Shown: positions 1 to 8,139, numbered from the stretch's first letter. The stretch: DNA of 64,000 bases from Streptomyces broussonetiae (GCF_009796285.1 NZ_CP047020.1:1922001-1986000); one strand, 5' to 3'. The notes: generated from the sequence alone by a model not told the origin. A program made the numbers and translations.

Positions 1-1
1 T

Positions 2-1435
2 GCGCCCGTCAAGCCCCGCATCCCGAACGTCCTCGCCGGACGCTACGCCTCCGCCGAGCTGGCCACGCTCTGGTCTCCCGAGCAGAAGGTGAAGCTCGAG
101 CGGCAGCTCTGGCTCGCCGTGCTGCGGGCCCAGAAGGACCTCGGCATCGAGGTGCCGGACGAGGCGATCGCCGACTACGAGCGTGTCCTCGACACCGTCG
201 ACCTGGCCTCGATCGCCGAGCGCGAGAAGGTCACCCGGCACGACGTGAAGGCGCGGATCGAGGAGTTCAACGACCTCGCCGGGCACGAGCACGTGCACAA
301 GGGCATGACCTCCCGGGATCTCACCGAGAACGTGGAGCAGCTGCAGATCCGGCTCTCGCTGGAGCTGATGCGCGACCGTACGGTGGCCGTCCTCGCGCGG
401 CTCGGCAAGCTGGCCGGCGAGTACGCCGAGCTGGTCATGGCCGGCCGCTCGCACAACGTGGCCGCACAGGCCACCACCCTCGGCAAGCGCTTCGCCACCG
501 CCGCCGACGAACTGCTCGTCGCCCACGGCCGCGTCGAGGAGCTGCTCGGCCGCTACCCGCTGCGCGGCATCAAGGGCCCGGTCGGCACCGCGCAGGACAT
601 GCTGGACCTCCTCGGCGGCGACGCGGCGAAGCTCGCCGAGCTGGAGAACCGGATCGCCGGGCACCTGGGCTTCGCGCAGGCCTTCACCTCCGTCGGCCAG
701 GTCTACCCGCGCTCGCTGGACTACGAGGTCGTCACCGCGCTGGTGCAGCTGGCGGCGGCACCGTCCTCGCTGGCCAAGACGGTCCGGCTGATGGCCGGGC
801 ACGAGCTGGTCACCGAGGGCTTCAAGCCGGGCCAGGTCGGCTCCTCGGCGATGCCGCACAAGATGAACACCCGCTCCTGCGAGCGCGTCAACGGCCTGAT
901 GGTCGTCCTGCGCGGCTACGCCTCGATGACCGGCGAGCTGGCGGGCGACCAGTGGAACGAGGGCGACGTGTCCTGCTCGGTGGTGCGCCGGGTCGCGCTG
1001 CCGGACGCGTTCTTCGCGCTCGACGGTCTGCTGGAGACCTTCCTGACGGTCCTCGACGAGTTCGGCGCCTTCCCTGCGGTCGTCGCCCGTGAGCTGGACC
1101 GCTATCTGCCGTTCCTCGCCACCACCAAGGTGCTCATGGGCGCCGTACGGGCCGGTGTGGGCCGTGAGGTCGCGCACGAGGCGATCAAGGAGAACGCCGT
1201 GGCCACCGCGCTCGCGATGCGCGAGCAGGGCGCCGAGCGCAACGACCTGCTGGACAAGCTCGCCGTCGACGAGCGCCTCCCGCTGGACCGCGAGCAGCTG
1301 GCGGCGCTGATGGCCGACAAGCTGTCCTTCACCGGTGCCGCCGCCGACCAGGTCGGTGTCGTCGTCGGCCGCATCGAGGAGATCGTCAAGCAGCACCCGG
1401 AAGCGGCCGGATACACCCCCGGAGCGATCCTCTGA
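2..1435 (+). CDS. purB: Adenylosuccinate lyase, 5' end cut by window
   Basis: This enzyme cleaves SAICAR and adenylosuccinate, releasing fumarate, at two steps of cytosolic purine synthesis. The frame is open from base 2, and the first residues in the window (PNVLAGRYASAELATLWSPE) are the typical actinobacterial PurB N-terminus. The real start therefore lies just upstream of the window, and the GTG at position 89 is internal. The fumarase/aspartase-superfamily signature loop is present as GSSAMPHKMN (positions about 838-867), carrying the catalytic serine region. A second conserved block, TSRDLTEN, lies near position 309. About 477 residues are visible, close to full length for the family. 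The stop codon overlaps the start of the downstream DNA glycosylase. Confidence 0.97.
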   Translation, partial: APVKPRIPNVLAGRYASAELATLWSPEQKVKLERQLWLAVLRAQKDLGIEVPDEAIADYERVLDTVDLASIAEREKVTRHDVKARIEEFNDLAGHEHVHKGMTSRDLTENVEQLQIRLSLELMRDRTVAVLARLGKLAGEYAELVMAGRSHNVAAQATTLGKRFATAADELLVAHGRVEELLGRYPLRGIKGPVGTAQDMLDLLGGDAAKLAELENRIAGHLGFAQAFTSVGQVYPRSLDYEVVTALVQLAAAPSSLAKTVRLMAGHELVTEGFKPGQVGSSAMPHKMNTRSCERVNGLMVVLRGYASMTGELAGDQWNEGDVSCSVVRRVALPDAFFALDGLLETFLTVLDEFGAFPAVVARELDRYLPFLATTKVLMGAVRAGVGREVAHEAIKENAVATALAMREQGAERNDLLDKLAVDERLPLDREQLAALMADKLSFTGAAADQVGVVVGRIEEIVKQHPEAAGYTPGAIL

Positions 1436-1977
1436 CCCGCCCGGCCAAGGCCGACCTGGAGGCCGCCCGCGACCGTCTCGTACCGGACGTCGCCGCGGAC
1501 GGCCTGCGGGTGTTGTTCTGCGGTATCAACCCGGGGCTGATGACGGCGGCCACCGGTCACCACTTCGCCCGCCCCGGGAACCGCTTCTGGCCGGTGCTGC
1601 ACCTGTCCGGCTTCACGCCGAGGCTGCTGAAGCCGGCCGAGCAGCGGGAACTGCTGTCCTACGGACTGGGCATCACGAATGTCGTGGCGCGGGCTACCGC
1701 GCGGGCCGACGAGCTGACCGCCGAGGAGTACGTCGAGGGCGGGCGGCTGCTCACCGAGAAGGTGGCGCGGCTCGGGCCGAGGTGGCTGGCCGTGGTCGGG
1801 GTGACCGCGTACCGGGCTGCCTTCGGCGAGCGCGCGGCTCAGGTGGGGCCGCAGGAGCGGACGTTCGGGAACACCCGGGTGTGGGTGCTGCCCAATCCCA
1901 GCGGGCTGAACGCGCACTGGACGGCGCAGACGATGGCGCAGGAGTTCGCCCGGCTGCGGGGCGCCGCACAGGCGTAG
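1432..1977 (+). CDS. mug: G/U mismatch-specific DNA glycosylase (Mug/TDG family)
   Basis: Family 2 uracil-DNA glycosylase, which removes uracil or ethenocytosine mispaired with G. The active-site motif CGINPG carries the catalytic Asn, and the second motif NPSGLN inserts into the DNA. Homologues have about 25 residues before VLFCGINPG. Here those residues (AARDRLVPDVAADGL) are encoded in frame, but no ATG, GTG or TTG occurs between an upstream in-frame stop near 1165 and the GTG at 1510, which would cut off that segment. A CTG at 1432 overlaps the purB stop as CTGA and has GGAG seven bases upstream, so I take it as the start (181 residues). The product call is firm and the start is inferred. 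Translational coupling to purB is likely. Confidence 0.88.
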   Translation: MTRPAKADLEAARDRLVPDVAADGLRVLFCGINPGLMTAATGHHFARPGNRFWPVLHLSGFTPRLLKPAEQRELLSYGLGITNVVARATARADELTAEEYVEGGRLLTEKVARLGPRWLAVVGVTAYRAAFGERAAQVGPQERTFGNTRVWVLPNPSGLNAHWTAQTMAQEFARLRGAAQA

Positions 1978-1981
1978 CCGG

Positions 1982-2425
1982 TCACGGAGGCGGTATCTCC
2001 GTGACCGTGGCCAGGAGCCGTGGTACGTCCGCTTCGTCCCGGCCGGCGACGCCGAGGGCGACCCAGCGGCCGGTCCCCGGCACCTGCCACAGGTCCAGGT
2101 CGTCGGTGAGCAGGCCGAGGGTGGCCCAGGGCTCCGGTATCTCCTCACCCCGGCTCATGCGCACCCGTACCGTGAGCTGACCCCACGGGGTCCGCAGGCC
2201 CCAGCGGTGGTCCAGCCGCTGCGCCATCGCCTCTCGACACGCCTGGAAGTCCTCCGCTGTGCGCTCCGGCGCCCGGACGCGGTCCGCCCGCGTCCCGTCG
2301 CTCGTCTCTAACTCCACGGTCCGGTAACCGGCTCCTGCCGCACCCGGCCCAGAGCGCCCGCCCTCCGGGGGAAGCTCGCCCGCGCACAGCGACTCGATGA
2401 CGCTCAGGCACTTCGCGATGTCCAT
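1982..2425 (-). CDS. Conserved hypothetical protein
   Basis: A 147-residue soluble protein with no signal peptide or membrane segment. I recognise no domain with a known function. It is converging with the glycosylase gene and ends four bases from it, so the two transcripts meet tail to tail. The start used is the ATG of MDIAKCLSVIESL; the frame stays open further upstream, but that part looks like non-coding composition. The C-terminal half (WGLRTPWGQLTVRVRMSRG, then PWATLGLLTDDLDLWQVPGTG) has the alternating polar/hydrophobic look of a beta-rich domain. No function is proposed. Confidence 0.7.
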   Translation of the reverse strand: MDIAKCLSVIESLCAGELPPEGGRSGPGAAGAGYRTVELETSDGTRADRVRAPERTAEDFQACREAMAQRLDHRWGLRTPWGQLTVRVRMSRGEEIPEPWATLGLLTDDLDLWQVPGTGRWVALGVAGRDEADVPRLLATVTEIPPP

Positions 2426-2635
2426 GTGATCCAGTAAAGCGGGCGGCACTGACAATTGGCGGGCCGTCAGACGTCCACGCGGCGCAGGCTCCACGCGCCC
2501 GCGAGCAGTGCTGGCGCCGCCCACGGGGAGGAGGTCTGCGATGCCGGTCACGGCACCGGCCCTGCCGCACACGGCGGTTGCGGCCTTGCCACATGGTCCG
2601 CCGCTGCGCCCGCTGCTGCCCGGTACGACGTGCCG

Positions 2636-2809
2636 GAGGCGCTTGGGATCAGGGTGCGCGGGCCGTCGAACGCGGAGTTCGCCGCCCGGCCGGTGGTGCG
2701 CACGAAGACGGTGAAGTCGCATGTGGGCGCGGTGGGCGCCAAGCTCCGCGTACCCGACCGCGCCCGGGCGGCGGCCGTGGCCCACACGTCGGGGGTGGTG
2801 GCACCGGGC
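2636..2809 (+). pseudogene. Remnant of a LuxR/NarL-type helix-turn-helix regulator
   Basis: One frame reads GPSNAEFAARPVVRTKTVKS and then HVGAVGAKLRVPDRARAAAV. This matches the recognition region of NarL/FixJ response regulators (typically GLSNAEIAARLVVSEATVKT, then HVxxVLxKLxVRDRAQAV). Several conserved hydrophobic positions are damaged (L to P before VV, L to G before AKL). No receiver domain or intact upstream part of the effector domain is visible. It is a degraded C-terminal fragment on the same strand as, and about 100 bp before, the ROK regulator. The remainder of 2426-2913 holds only the promoter region of that regulator. Confidence 0.65.
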
Positions 2810-2913
2810 CGGGCCGAGCCCGTGCCCCTCGGATGCGGAACGCGACACTCGCCGGGGATGCGTCCGGCCGAGTACGATCCGCCCAACACCCCCGCGAGCT
2901 GGAAGGACGGACG

Positions 2914-4071
2914 GTGACGCAGCTGACCGGCGGCGATCCCTCGCTGCTGCGAAGGATCAACTCCGCGGTGGTGCTGCATGCGCTGCGCACCACGGACTGC
3001 GCGACGCTCACCGAGATCACCCGGGTCACGGGACTGTCCCGGCCGACCGTCGAAGGCGTCGTCGAAGGCCTCATCGAGGGCGGCCTGGTGGTGGAGACGG
3101 CGGCCGACGAGAGCACCGCGCGCCGTCAGGGCCGGCCCGCTCGCCGGTTCCGGTTCCGGGCCGAGGCGGGGCATCTGCTGGGCCTGGAGATCGGGCCGCA
3201 CCGGGTCGCCGCGCTGCTGTCCGACCTGGACGGACGGGTGCTGGGCACACAGTCCAAGGAGGTCGACGAGACGGCTCCGGCGGACGAGCGCCTGGACCGC
3301 CTGCGCGGTGTGGTCGCCGAGCTGCTGCGCCGGGCCGGAGTCGCGCGCGGTTCGCTGCGGGCCGTCGGCGTGGGCACGCCGGGCATCGTGGAGGGCGACG
3401 GCACGGTACGGCTGGGCACGGCGCTGCCGCAGTGGACCGGTCTGCGGCTGGGCGAGCGGCTCAGCCGGTCCTTCAAGTGCCCGGTGCTGGTGGAGAACGA
3501 CGCCAACGCGGCAGCCGTCGCCGAGCACTGGAAGGGTGTGGCGACCAAGTCCGACGACATGGTCTTCGTACTGGCGGGGCTGAGCCCGGGCGCGGGTTCG
3601 CTGATCGGCGGACGGCTGCACCGGGGGTACGGCGGGGCGGCCGGGGAGATCGGCGCGCTGCACCTGCTGGGCCGGGAGGCGACACCGGAGACACTGCTGT
3701 CCACGACCGACGAGCCGCTGCACCCGCTGGACGAGCAGGCGGTCGCCGAGGTGTTCGCGCTGGCGCGCGAGGGCGACCAGCGGGCGCGGGCGGCCGTCGA
3801 GCGGTTCATCCAGCGGCTCGTGCACGACGTGGCCGCGCTGGTGCTGGCGCTCGATCCGGAGCTGGTCGTGGTCGGCGGCTGGGCAGCCGGTCTGGACGGC
3901 GTGCTGGAGCCGCTGCGCCAGGAACTGGCCCGCTACTGCCTGCGGCCGCCCCAGGTGGCGCTGTCGTTGCTCGGCGAGGCGGCCGTCGCCACGGGGGCGC
4001 TGCGCCTGGCTCTGGACCATGTCGAGGAGCAGCTGTTCGCTGTCGACGCAACGGTGACGGCTCGTCGGTGA
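2914..4071 (+). CDS. ROK-family transcriptional regulator
   Basis: A 385-residue protein of the NagC/XylR type. An N-terminal winged helix (about residues 12-75, with LTEITRVTGLSRPTVEGVVE) is followed by a sugar-kinase-like ROK domain. The ROK domain shows GVGTPGIVEGDG (nucleotide/sugar-binding region) and ENDANAAAVAEHW. The zinc-binding Cys cluster of the classic ROK kinases is absent (GAAGEIGALHLL region), so it is a regulator rather than a glucokinase. The GTG start is preceded by GGAAGGACGG. Such proteins usually repress sugar-uptake or catabolic genes and respond to a sugar, but no sugar gene is adjacent, so the target is unknown. A strong terminator follows. Confidence 0.88.
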   Translation: MTQLTGGDPSLLRRINSAVVLHALRTTDCATLTEITRVTGLSRPTVEGVVEGLIEGGLVVETAADESTARRQGRPARRFRFRAEAGHLLGLEIGPHRVAALLSDLDGRVLGTQSKEVDETAPADERLDRLRGVVAELLRRAGVARGSLRAVGVGTPGIVEGDGTVRLGTALPQWTGLRLGERLSRSFKCPVLVENDANAAAVAEHWKGVATKSDDMVFVLAGLSPGAGSLIGGRLHRGYGGAAGEIGALHLLGREATPETLLSTTDEPLHPLDEQAVAEVFALAREGDQRARAAVERFIQRLVHDVAALVLALDPELVVVGGWAAGLDGVLEPLRQELARYCLRPPQVALSLLGEAAVATGALRLALDHVEEQLFAVDATVTARR

Positions 4072-4090
4072 ACACGGCGCCGTGACGAGT

Positions 4091-4119
4091 GCGGCCCCGC
4101 AGCACAGCTGCGGGGCCGC
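4091..4119. terminator. Bidirectional terminator hairpin
   Basis: A perfect 12-bp stem (GCGGCCCCGCAG / CTGCGGGGCCGC) with a 5-nt loop sits between the convergent ROK and GntR genes. Confidence 0.8.
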
Positions 4120-4136
4120 CCAAGACGCGGGAAGGG

Positions 4137-4898
4137 TCAGGAAGCCCGGCGCTCCGGGTCGTGGTGTATCTCCACGCCCGCCGAGTCGCCGAAGGTCAGC
4201 CGGCAGGTGTCGGCGCGGTACGTCGCGACGGACAGGGCGGCGGTGCGGCCCTCGGCGGTGAAGCGGGTGGTAACCACCAGGACGGGTGAGCCGGGGAGGC
4301 GGTCGAGGTCCCTGGCGTCGTCCGCGCGGGCGGAGCCCAGTTCGACGGAGCGGTCCTGGCCCTCCAGGGTCAGGTGCTGCACCTCGCGCAGGACCGCACG
4401 CGCGCGTGCCGGGCCGGACGGGGCGTCGATCGCCGTGAGGCCGGGCACCGAGGCCGCCGGGATGTAGAGCAGCTCGGTGGCGACGCGCTGGCCGTGGGAC
4501 ATGCGGGAGCGGCGCACCGTGTGGACGGGCTCGTCCGCGGCGGTCTCCAGGGACGCGGCGACAGCCGCGGGCGGCGCCGCCTCCTCGCAGTCGACGGTCT
4601 GCCAGGCATCCCCGGCGGCGCCCGGCCAGGCGTGCTGTTCGGTGCCTACGGCCACGCCCACGCGCGGCGGCGCCACGGTCGTACCGACACCGCGGCGGCG
4701 CTGCAGTCGGCCCTCCAGCTCGAGCTGTTCGAGTGCCTGGCGGAGCGTGGCGCGGGCGACGCCGAAGCGGGCGGCGAGGTCACGCTCGTTGGGCAGGATC
4801 TCACCGACCGAGAACTCGGAGTCCAGTGCCTCGCTGAGCACTGTCTTGAGATGCCAGTACTTAGGTTCCGGTACCGATTCCAGCTGCGTGGTCCCCAC
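4137..4898 (-). CDS. GntR-family (HutC/UTRA type) transcriptional regulator
   Basis: A 253-residue regulator. The winged helix is near residues 12-75 (PNERDLAARFGVARATLRQA, then LEQLELEGRLQRRRGVGTTV), followed by a UTRA-like ligand-binding domain to the C-terminus. I use a GTG start giving VGTTQLESVPEPKYWHLK, because GGAGGACAGG lies directly upstream; an ATG 22 codons earlier has no ribosome-binding site. HutC members bind small molecules, often phosphorylated sugars. It is not DasR itself: the sequence differs clearly outside the HTH. A DasR-like palindrome lies about 100 bp upstream and may be its own operator. It converges on the ROK gene. Confidence 0.88.
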   Translation of the reverse strand: MGTTQLESVPEPKYWHLKTVLSEALDSEFSVGEILPNERDLAARFGVARATLRQALEQLELEGRLQRRRGVGTTVAPPRVGVAVGTEQHAWPGAAGDAWQTVDCEEAAPPAAVAASLETAADEPVHTVRRSRMSHGQRVATELLYIPAASVPGLTAIDAPSGPARARAVLREVQHLTLEGQDRSVELGSARADDARDLDRLPGSPVLVVTTRFTAEGRTAALSVATYRADTCRLTFGDSAGVEIHHDPERRAS

Positions 4899-4994
4899 CC
4901 TGTCCTCCGCAAGAGCCGTGGTCCGGCGGTTTTTAGCGCCCTTGTTTATTAAAGGTTGTTGCACTTCTCTGCGACCATAGGGCGGCCATCACCC

Positions 4995-5008
4995 TTGGTC
5001 AAGACCAA
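4995..5008. promoter_or_regulatory. dre-like palindromic operator candidate
   Basis: TTGGTCAAGACCAA is a dyad with 6-bp arms. Its TGGTC-NN-GACCA core matches the DasR-responsive element consensus ACTGGTCTAGACCAGT at most positions. It lies upstream of the GntR/HutC regulator, which points to autoregulation or DasR control. Confidence 0.55.
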
Positions 5009-5098
5009 TCCTCGATCCCTTACGGAACGCACGGCGGCGCTGCCGCACAGCGTTCACGAGGCGTTCGTACGCGCGCGCGTGTGTGACGTGACGGCAAA

Positions 5099-5120
5099 GC
5101 CCCCCTCGCACGACGGGGGC
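5099..5120 (-). terminator. Terminator after the ECF sigma gene
   Basis: GCCCCC and GGGGGC arms are separated by a 10-nt loop. Read on the minus strand, the stem is followed by TTTGCC. It lies 30 bp beyond the sigma-factor stop. Confidence 0.6.
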
Positions 5121-5150
5121 CTCCGGGCTGAACGGAAAGGGCGCCGCTGC

Positions 5151-6041
5151 TCAGCGGGCGGCGAGGTGGCGCAGCTTGTCCGGGTTGCGCACGATGTACA
5201 CGGTCGCCACGCGGCCGTCGGCGATGTCCAGCTGGATCAGGCTGTTGGGCCTGTCACCGGACAGGAGCAGCACCGCCGGACCGCCGTTGGCCTCCACGAA
5301 GCGGTACGTCGTGTCCGCGGGCGCCCCGGGCACGACGGCGGCCAGAAAGCGGCCGACCTTGTCGGCGGTGTGCACGATCCGCACCGGCGCCTTGACCTTG
5401 CCGCCGCTGTCGCCGACCAGGCGGACGTCGGGGGCGAGCAGCGACATGAGCCCGGCGAGGTCGCCCTGCGCCGCCGCGGCGAGGAACCGTTCGGTCACCT
5501 CGCGCCGCTGGGCCGGGTCGACCTCGTAGCGTGGCCGCCGTTCCTCGACGTGCCGGCGCGCCCGTCCGGCGAGCTGCCGTACCGCCGCCTCGCCACGGCC
5601 GAGCAGCGAGGCGATCTCGGCGTACGGGTATCCGAACGCCTCCCTGAGCACGAAGACGGCGCGCTCCAGCGGGGACAGGGACTCGAGGACGACCAGCACG
5701 GCGAAGGAGACGCTGTCGGCGAGCATGACGCGCTCGGCGGCGTCCGGGGCGGTGTCGCCGAACTCGGTGACGTAGGGCTCCGGCAGCCACGGCCCGACGT
5801 AGGCCTCGCCGCGCGCCTGCACCTGGCGGAGCCTGTCGATGGCCAGACGCGTGGTGACGCGCACCAGATAGGCGGCCGGTTCGCGGACCTCGGCACGGTC
5901 GGCGCCGGCCCAGCGCAGCCAGGCGTCCTGCACCACGTCCTCGGCGTCGGCCACGCGGCCGAGCATCCGGTAGGCGACCCCCATGAGCAGGGCCCGGTGT
6001 TCTTCGAAGACGTCGGTCGCGGTGTCTGCGCTCACCGCCAC
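5151..6041 (-). CDS. ECF41-family RNA polymerase sigma factor (SigJ-like)
   Basis: A 296-residue sigma factor. The sigma2 region covers about residues 10-80 (HRALLMGVAYRMLGRVADAE, DVVQDAWLRW). The sigma4 region covers about 110-165 (LSPLERAVFVLREAFGYPYA, EIASLLGRGEAAVRQL). A SnoaL/NTF2-like C-terminal domain fused after sigma4 defines ECF41. Its two signature motifs are visible: NPDKL is intact at the C-terminus, while DGGGK appears here as DSGGK. In ECF41 proteins this extension controls activity in cis in place of an anti-sigma factor. The start is uncertain between two in-frame GTGs six bases apart; I took the longer. The divergent neighbour is an oxidoreductase, the usual ECF41 arrangement. 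Confidence 0.88.
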   Translation of the reverse strand: MAVSADTATDVFEEHRALLMGVAYRMLGRVADAEDVVQDAWLRWAGADRAEVREPAAYLVRVTTRLAIDRLRQVQARGEAYVGPWLPEPYVTEFGDTAPDAAERVMLADSVSFAVLVVLESLSPLERAVFVLREAFGYPYAEIASLLGRGEAAVRQLAGRARRHVEERRPRYEVDPAQRREVTERFLAAAAQGDLAGLMSLLAPDVRLVGDSGGKVKAPVRIVHTADKVGRFLAAVVPGAPADTTYRFVEANGGPAVLLLSGDRPNSLIQLDIADGRVATVYIVRNPDKLRHLAAR

Positions 6042-6158
6042 ATCCCATCCGACACACTGCGGGCGTGTCCACTCGGAATCGGACTGTCCGGTACCGGCGC
6101 GGACCACAATGACGGCGGACCGCCGGGGGCCGGCGGCCGGGTGAGCCGGAGGTGGCCG

Positions 6159-6812
6159 ATGCGGTACGGGGTGCTGGGCACGGGCGAGGTGGGCCGCGCG
6201 CTGGCCGGCAGGCTGGTGGAGCTGGGGCAGGAGGTGACTCTCGGGTCGCGCACCAGGGACAATCCCGTGGCGGCGCAGTGGGCGACGGCCGCGGCCGGCC
6301 GGGCTCGCGCGGGCACGTTCGCGGAGGCGGCCGCGGCGGGCGAGGTGGTGGTCAACGCCGTGGGCGGCCCGGTGGCGCTGGCCGCCCTGCGTACGGCCGG
6401 TGCGGAGCACCTTGACGGCAAGGTTCTGGTGGACGTCTGCAATCCGCTGGTCTTCCTGGACGGCGAGGCGCGGCTGGACCCGGTGGAGTCGGACAGCGTG
6501 GGCGAGCGGATCCAGCGGGCCTTCCCGCACGCGCGCGTGGTGAAGACGCTGAACACGGTCAACTGTCGGGTGATGGTGGATCCGGGGCGGGTGCCGGGCG
6601 CGCACAACGTGTTCGTGAGCGGGGACGACGCCGGGGCCAAGGAGCAGGTGACGGCCATGCTCGGGGAGTTCGGCTGGCCGGCGGAGCGGGTGGTGGACCT
6701 GGGCGGGATCCGGTCGGCGCGGTCGGTGGAGATGTATCTGGGGCTGTGGCTCACCATGTTCCGCAGGTTCGGGAGCCCGGACTTCAACATCGAGGTGTGC
6801 CGGGCGGGTTGA
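6159..6812 (+). CDS. NAD(P)-binding oxidoreductase, F420-dependent NADP reductase-like
   Basis: A 217-residue Rossmann protein beginning MRYGVLGTGEVGRALAGRL, whose GxGxxG motif binds the dinucleotide. The fold and the NAVGGP, DVCNPL and KTLNTV blocks match the NADP oxidoreductase coenzyme-F420-dependent family. Short proteins of this type are often reductases of unknown substrate rather than true F420:NADP enzymes. The ATG is preceded by CCGGAGG with seven bases of spacing. It is transcribed divergently from the ECF41 sigma gene and is its likely target, because ECF41 factors usually sit beside an oxidoreductase, epimerase or carboxymuconolactone decarboxylase-like gene. Confidence 0.82.
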   Translation: MRYGVLGTGEVGRALAGRLVELGQEVTLGSRTRDNPVAAQWATAAAGRARAGTFAEAAAAGEVVVNAVGGPVALAALRTAGAEHLDGKVLVDVCNPLVFLDGEARLDPVESDSVGERIQRAFPHARVVKTLNTVNCRVMVDPGRVPGAHNVFVSGDDAGAKEQVTAMLGEFGWPAERVVDLGGIRSARSVEMYLGLWLTMFRRFGSPDFNIEVCRAG

Positions 6813-6929
6813 CCGCCGTCCACCAGGGCACTCCCCGGGGGCTACCCGGCGGTAGCAATTGCTGACAAGCTGTCTACGGCGTTCGTCAGCACCCAGACCG
6901 TCCGTCAGCAGCCAGACGAGGAGCACCCC

Positions 6930-7760
6930 ATGTCCGCCACCGCCTCCTTCCCGGTCCCCGGTCCGCACGGCCCGAAGGACGTGACCGTGTCCTACGCGCG
7001 CGTGGGCCGCGGTGAACCCCTGGTCCTGCTGCACGGCATCGGCCACCACCGGCAGGCCTGGGACCCGGTCGTGGACATCCTCGCCACCGAGCGGGACGTG
7101 ATCACCGTCGACCTGCCGGGTTTCGGCGCGTCGCCGGGCCTGCCGGACGGCTTCGCCTACGACCTGCCCACCACCAACTCCGTGCTCGGCGCCCTGTTCG
7201 AGGCGCTGGAGCTGGACCGACCGCACATCGCGGGCAACTCGCTGGGCGGCCTGCTCGCCCTGGAGCTGGGCCGCGAGAAGCTCGTGCGGTCCGTCACGAC
7301 CCTGTCCCCCGCCGGGTTCTGGACCGAGGCCGAGCGCCGCTACGCCTTCACCGTGCTGCTCACTATGCGGGCCGTCGCCCGGCGCCTCCCGCTGCCGGTG
7401 GTGGAGCGGCTCTCGCACTCGGCGGCCGGGCGTGCCGCGCTGACGAGCACGATCTACGGCCGCCCCGCGCGCCGCGCGCCCGAGGCCGTGGTGGCCGAGA
7501 CGCTGGCGCTGGTCGGGGCCACCGGCTTCGACGCGACCCTGCGGGCGGGCCGGTCCGTCCGGTTCACGGACGAACTGGCGGGCCTGCCCGTCACGGTGGG
7601 CTGGGGCACCCGGGACCGGATCCTCGTACGCCGTCAGGGCGTGCGCGCCAAGCAGCTGATACCGCATGCCCGCCTGGTGCGGCTGCCCGGCTGCGGCCAC
7701 TGCCCGATGAACGACGACCCGGCGCTCGTCGCGCGGGTCATCCTGGACGGCAGCCGCTGA
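6930..7760 (+). CDS. Alpha/beta-fold hydrolase
   Basis: A 276-residue cytosolic alpha/beta hydrolase. The oxyanion strand VLLHGIGHHRQAW is near residue 30, the nucleophile elbow GNSLGG is at about residue 105, and a C-terminal LPGCGHCPMND supplies the catalytic His. The acid is probably the Asp in WGTRDRI. No signal peptide is present. GAGGAG lies seven bases before the ATG. The substrate cannot be told from sequence; esterase, haloalkane dehalogenase-like or C-C hydrolase activities are all possible. It stands alone, with a strong hairpin 80 bp downstream. Confidence 0.85.
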   Translation: MSATASFPVPGPHGPKDVTVSYARVGRGEPLVLLHGIGHHRQAWDPVVDILATERDVITVDLPGFGASPGLPDGFAYDLPTTNSVLGALFEALELDRPHIAGNSLGGLLALELGREKLVRSVTTLSPAGFWTEAERRYAFTVLLTMRAVARRLPLPVVERLSHSAAGRAALTSTIYGRPARRAPEAVVAETLALVGATGFDATLRAGRSVRFTDELAGLPVTVGWGTRDRILVRRQGVRAKQLIPHARLVRLPGCGHCPMNDDPALVARVILDGSR

Positions 7761-7842
7761 CCGGGACCGGCGGACCGGCGGGTACGAACCCGCGGCACTC
7801 GGGCCGTTGTTCGCCCCGGGATCGGGTGCGCGCCGCGGCGCC

Positions 7843-7872
7843 CCGGCAGGTGCGGCTCCGCGCACCTGCCGG
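7843..7872. terminator. 12-bp perfect hairpin after the hydrolase gene
   Basis: CCGGCAGGTGCG / CGCACCTGCCGG arms with a 6-nt loop. It probably ends hydrolase transcription, and it also lies only 24 bp before the PhoD remnant. Confidence 0.6.
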
Positions 7873-7896
7873 ATCCCCGTTCCTGGAGGCGCAGCC

Positions 7897-8139
7897 ATGT
7901 CCCACCGTCCGTTCCCCGGCCGCCGCAGCCGCCGGCGCGGCTCCCTCGCCGCGCCGGTGGCCCCGACGCTGCCCGTGGGCCTCGGCCCGGCCCAGGCGTT
8001 CGCCCGCTCGGCACGCTCCCGGGCGGGCTGGGTCGTACAGGCGGGCGACGTGACCGACTCCGGGCCGGTGCGGGTGCGTTCGGACCGGCCGGCCCGGATG
8101 ATCGTGGAGACGCTCCGGCCGGGCCGGGTCGGCCGGTAG
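7897..8139 (+). pseudogene. N-terminal remnant of a PhoD-type alkaline phosphatase
   Basis: An 80-codon frame with a good ribosome-binding site (GGAGG, seven bases before ATG). It encodes a Tat-like leader (GRRSRRRGSLAAPVAPTLPV) and then GWVVQAGDVTDSGPVRVRSD and RPARMIVET. From memory this matches the start of Streptomyces PhoD phosphodiesterases/phosphatases (RRxxLRGSLAAS, WGVQAGDVTxDSGLVWVRSD, RPARMIVETS). The rest of the roughly 520-residue enzyme, including all metal ligands, is missing, and the twin-arginine context is altered. It may still be expressed as a short exported peptide but cannot be a phosphatase. Confidence 0.65.

Noticed and set aside
4137..4898. This GntR protein as DasR
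   Set aside because: Residues outside the helix-turn-helix differ clearly from DasR, despite the dre-like site upstream.
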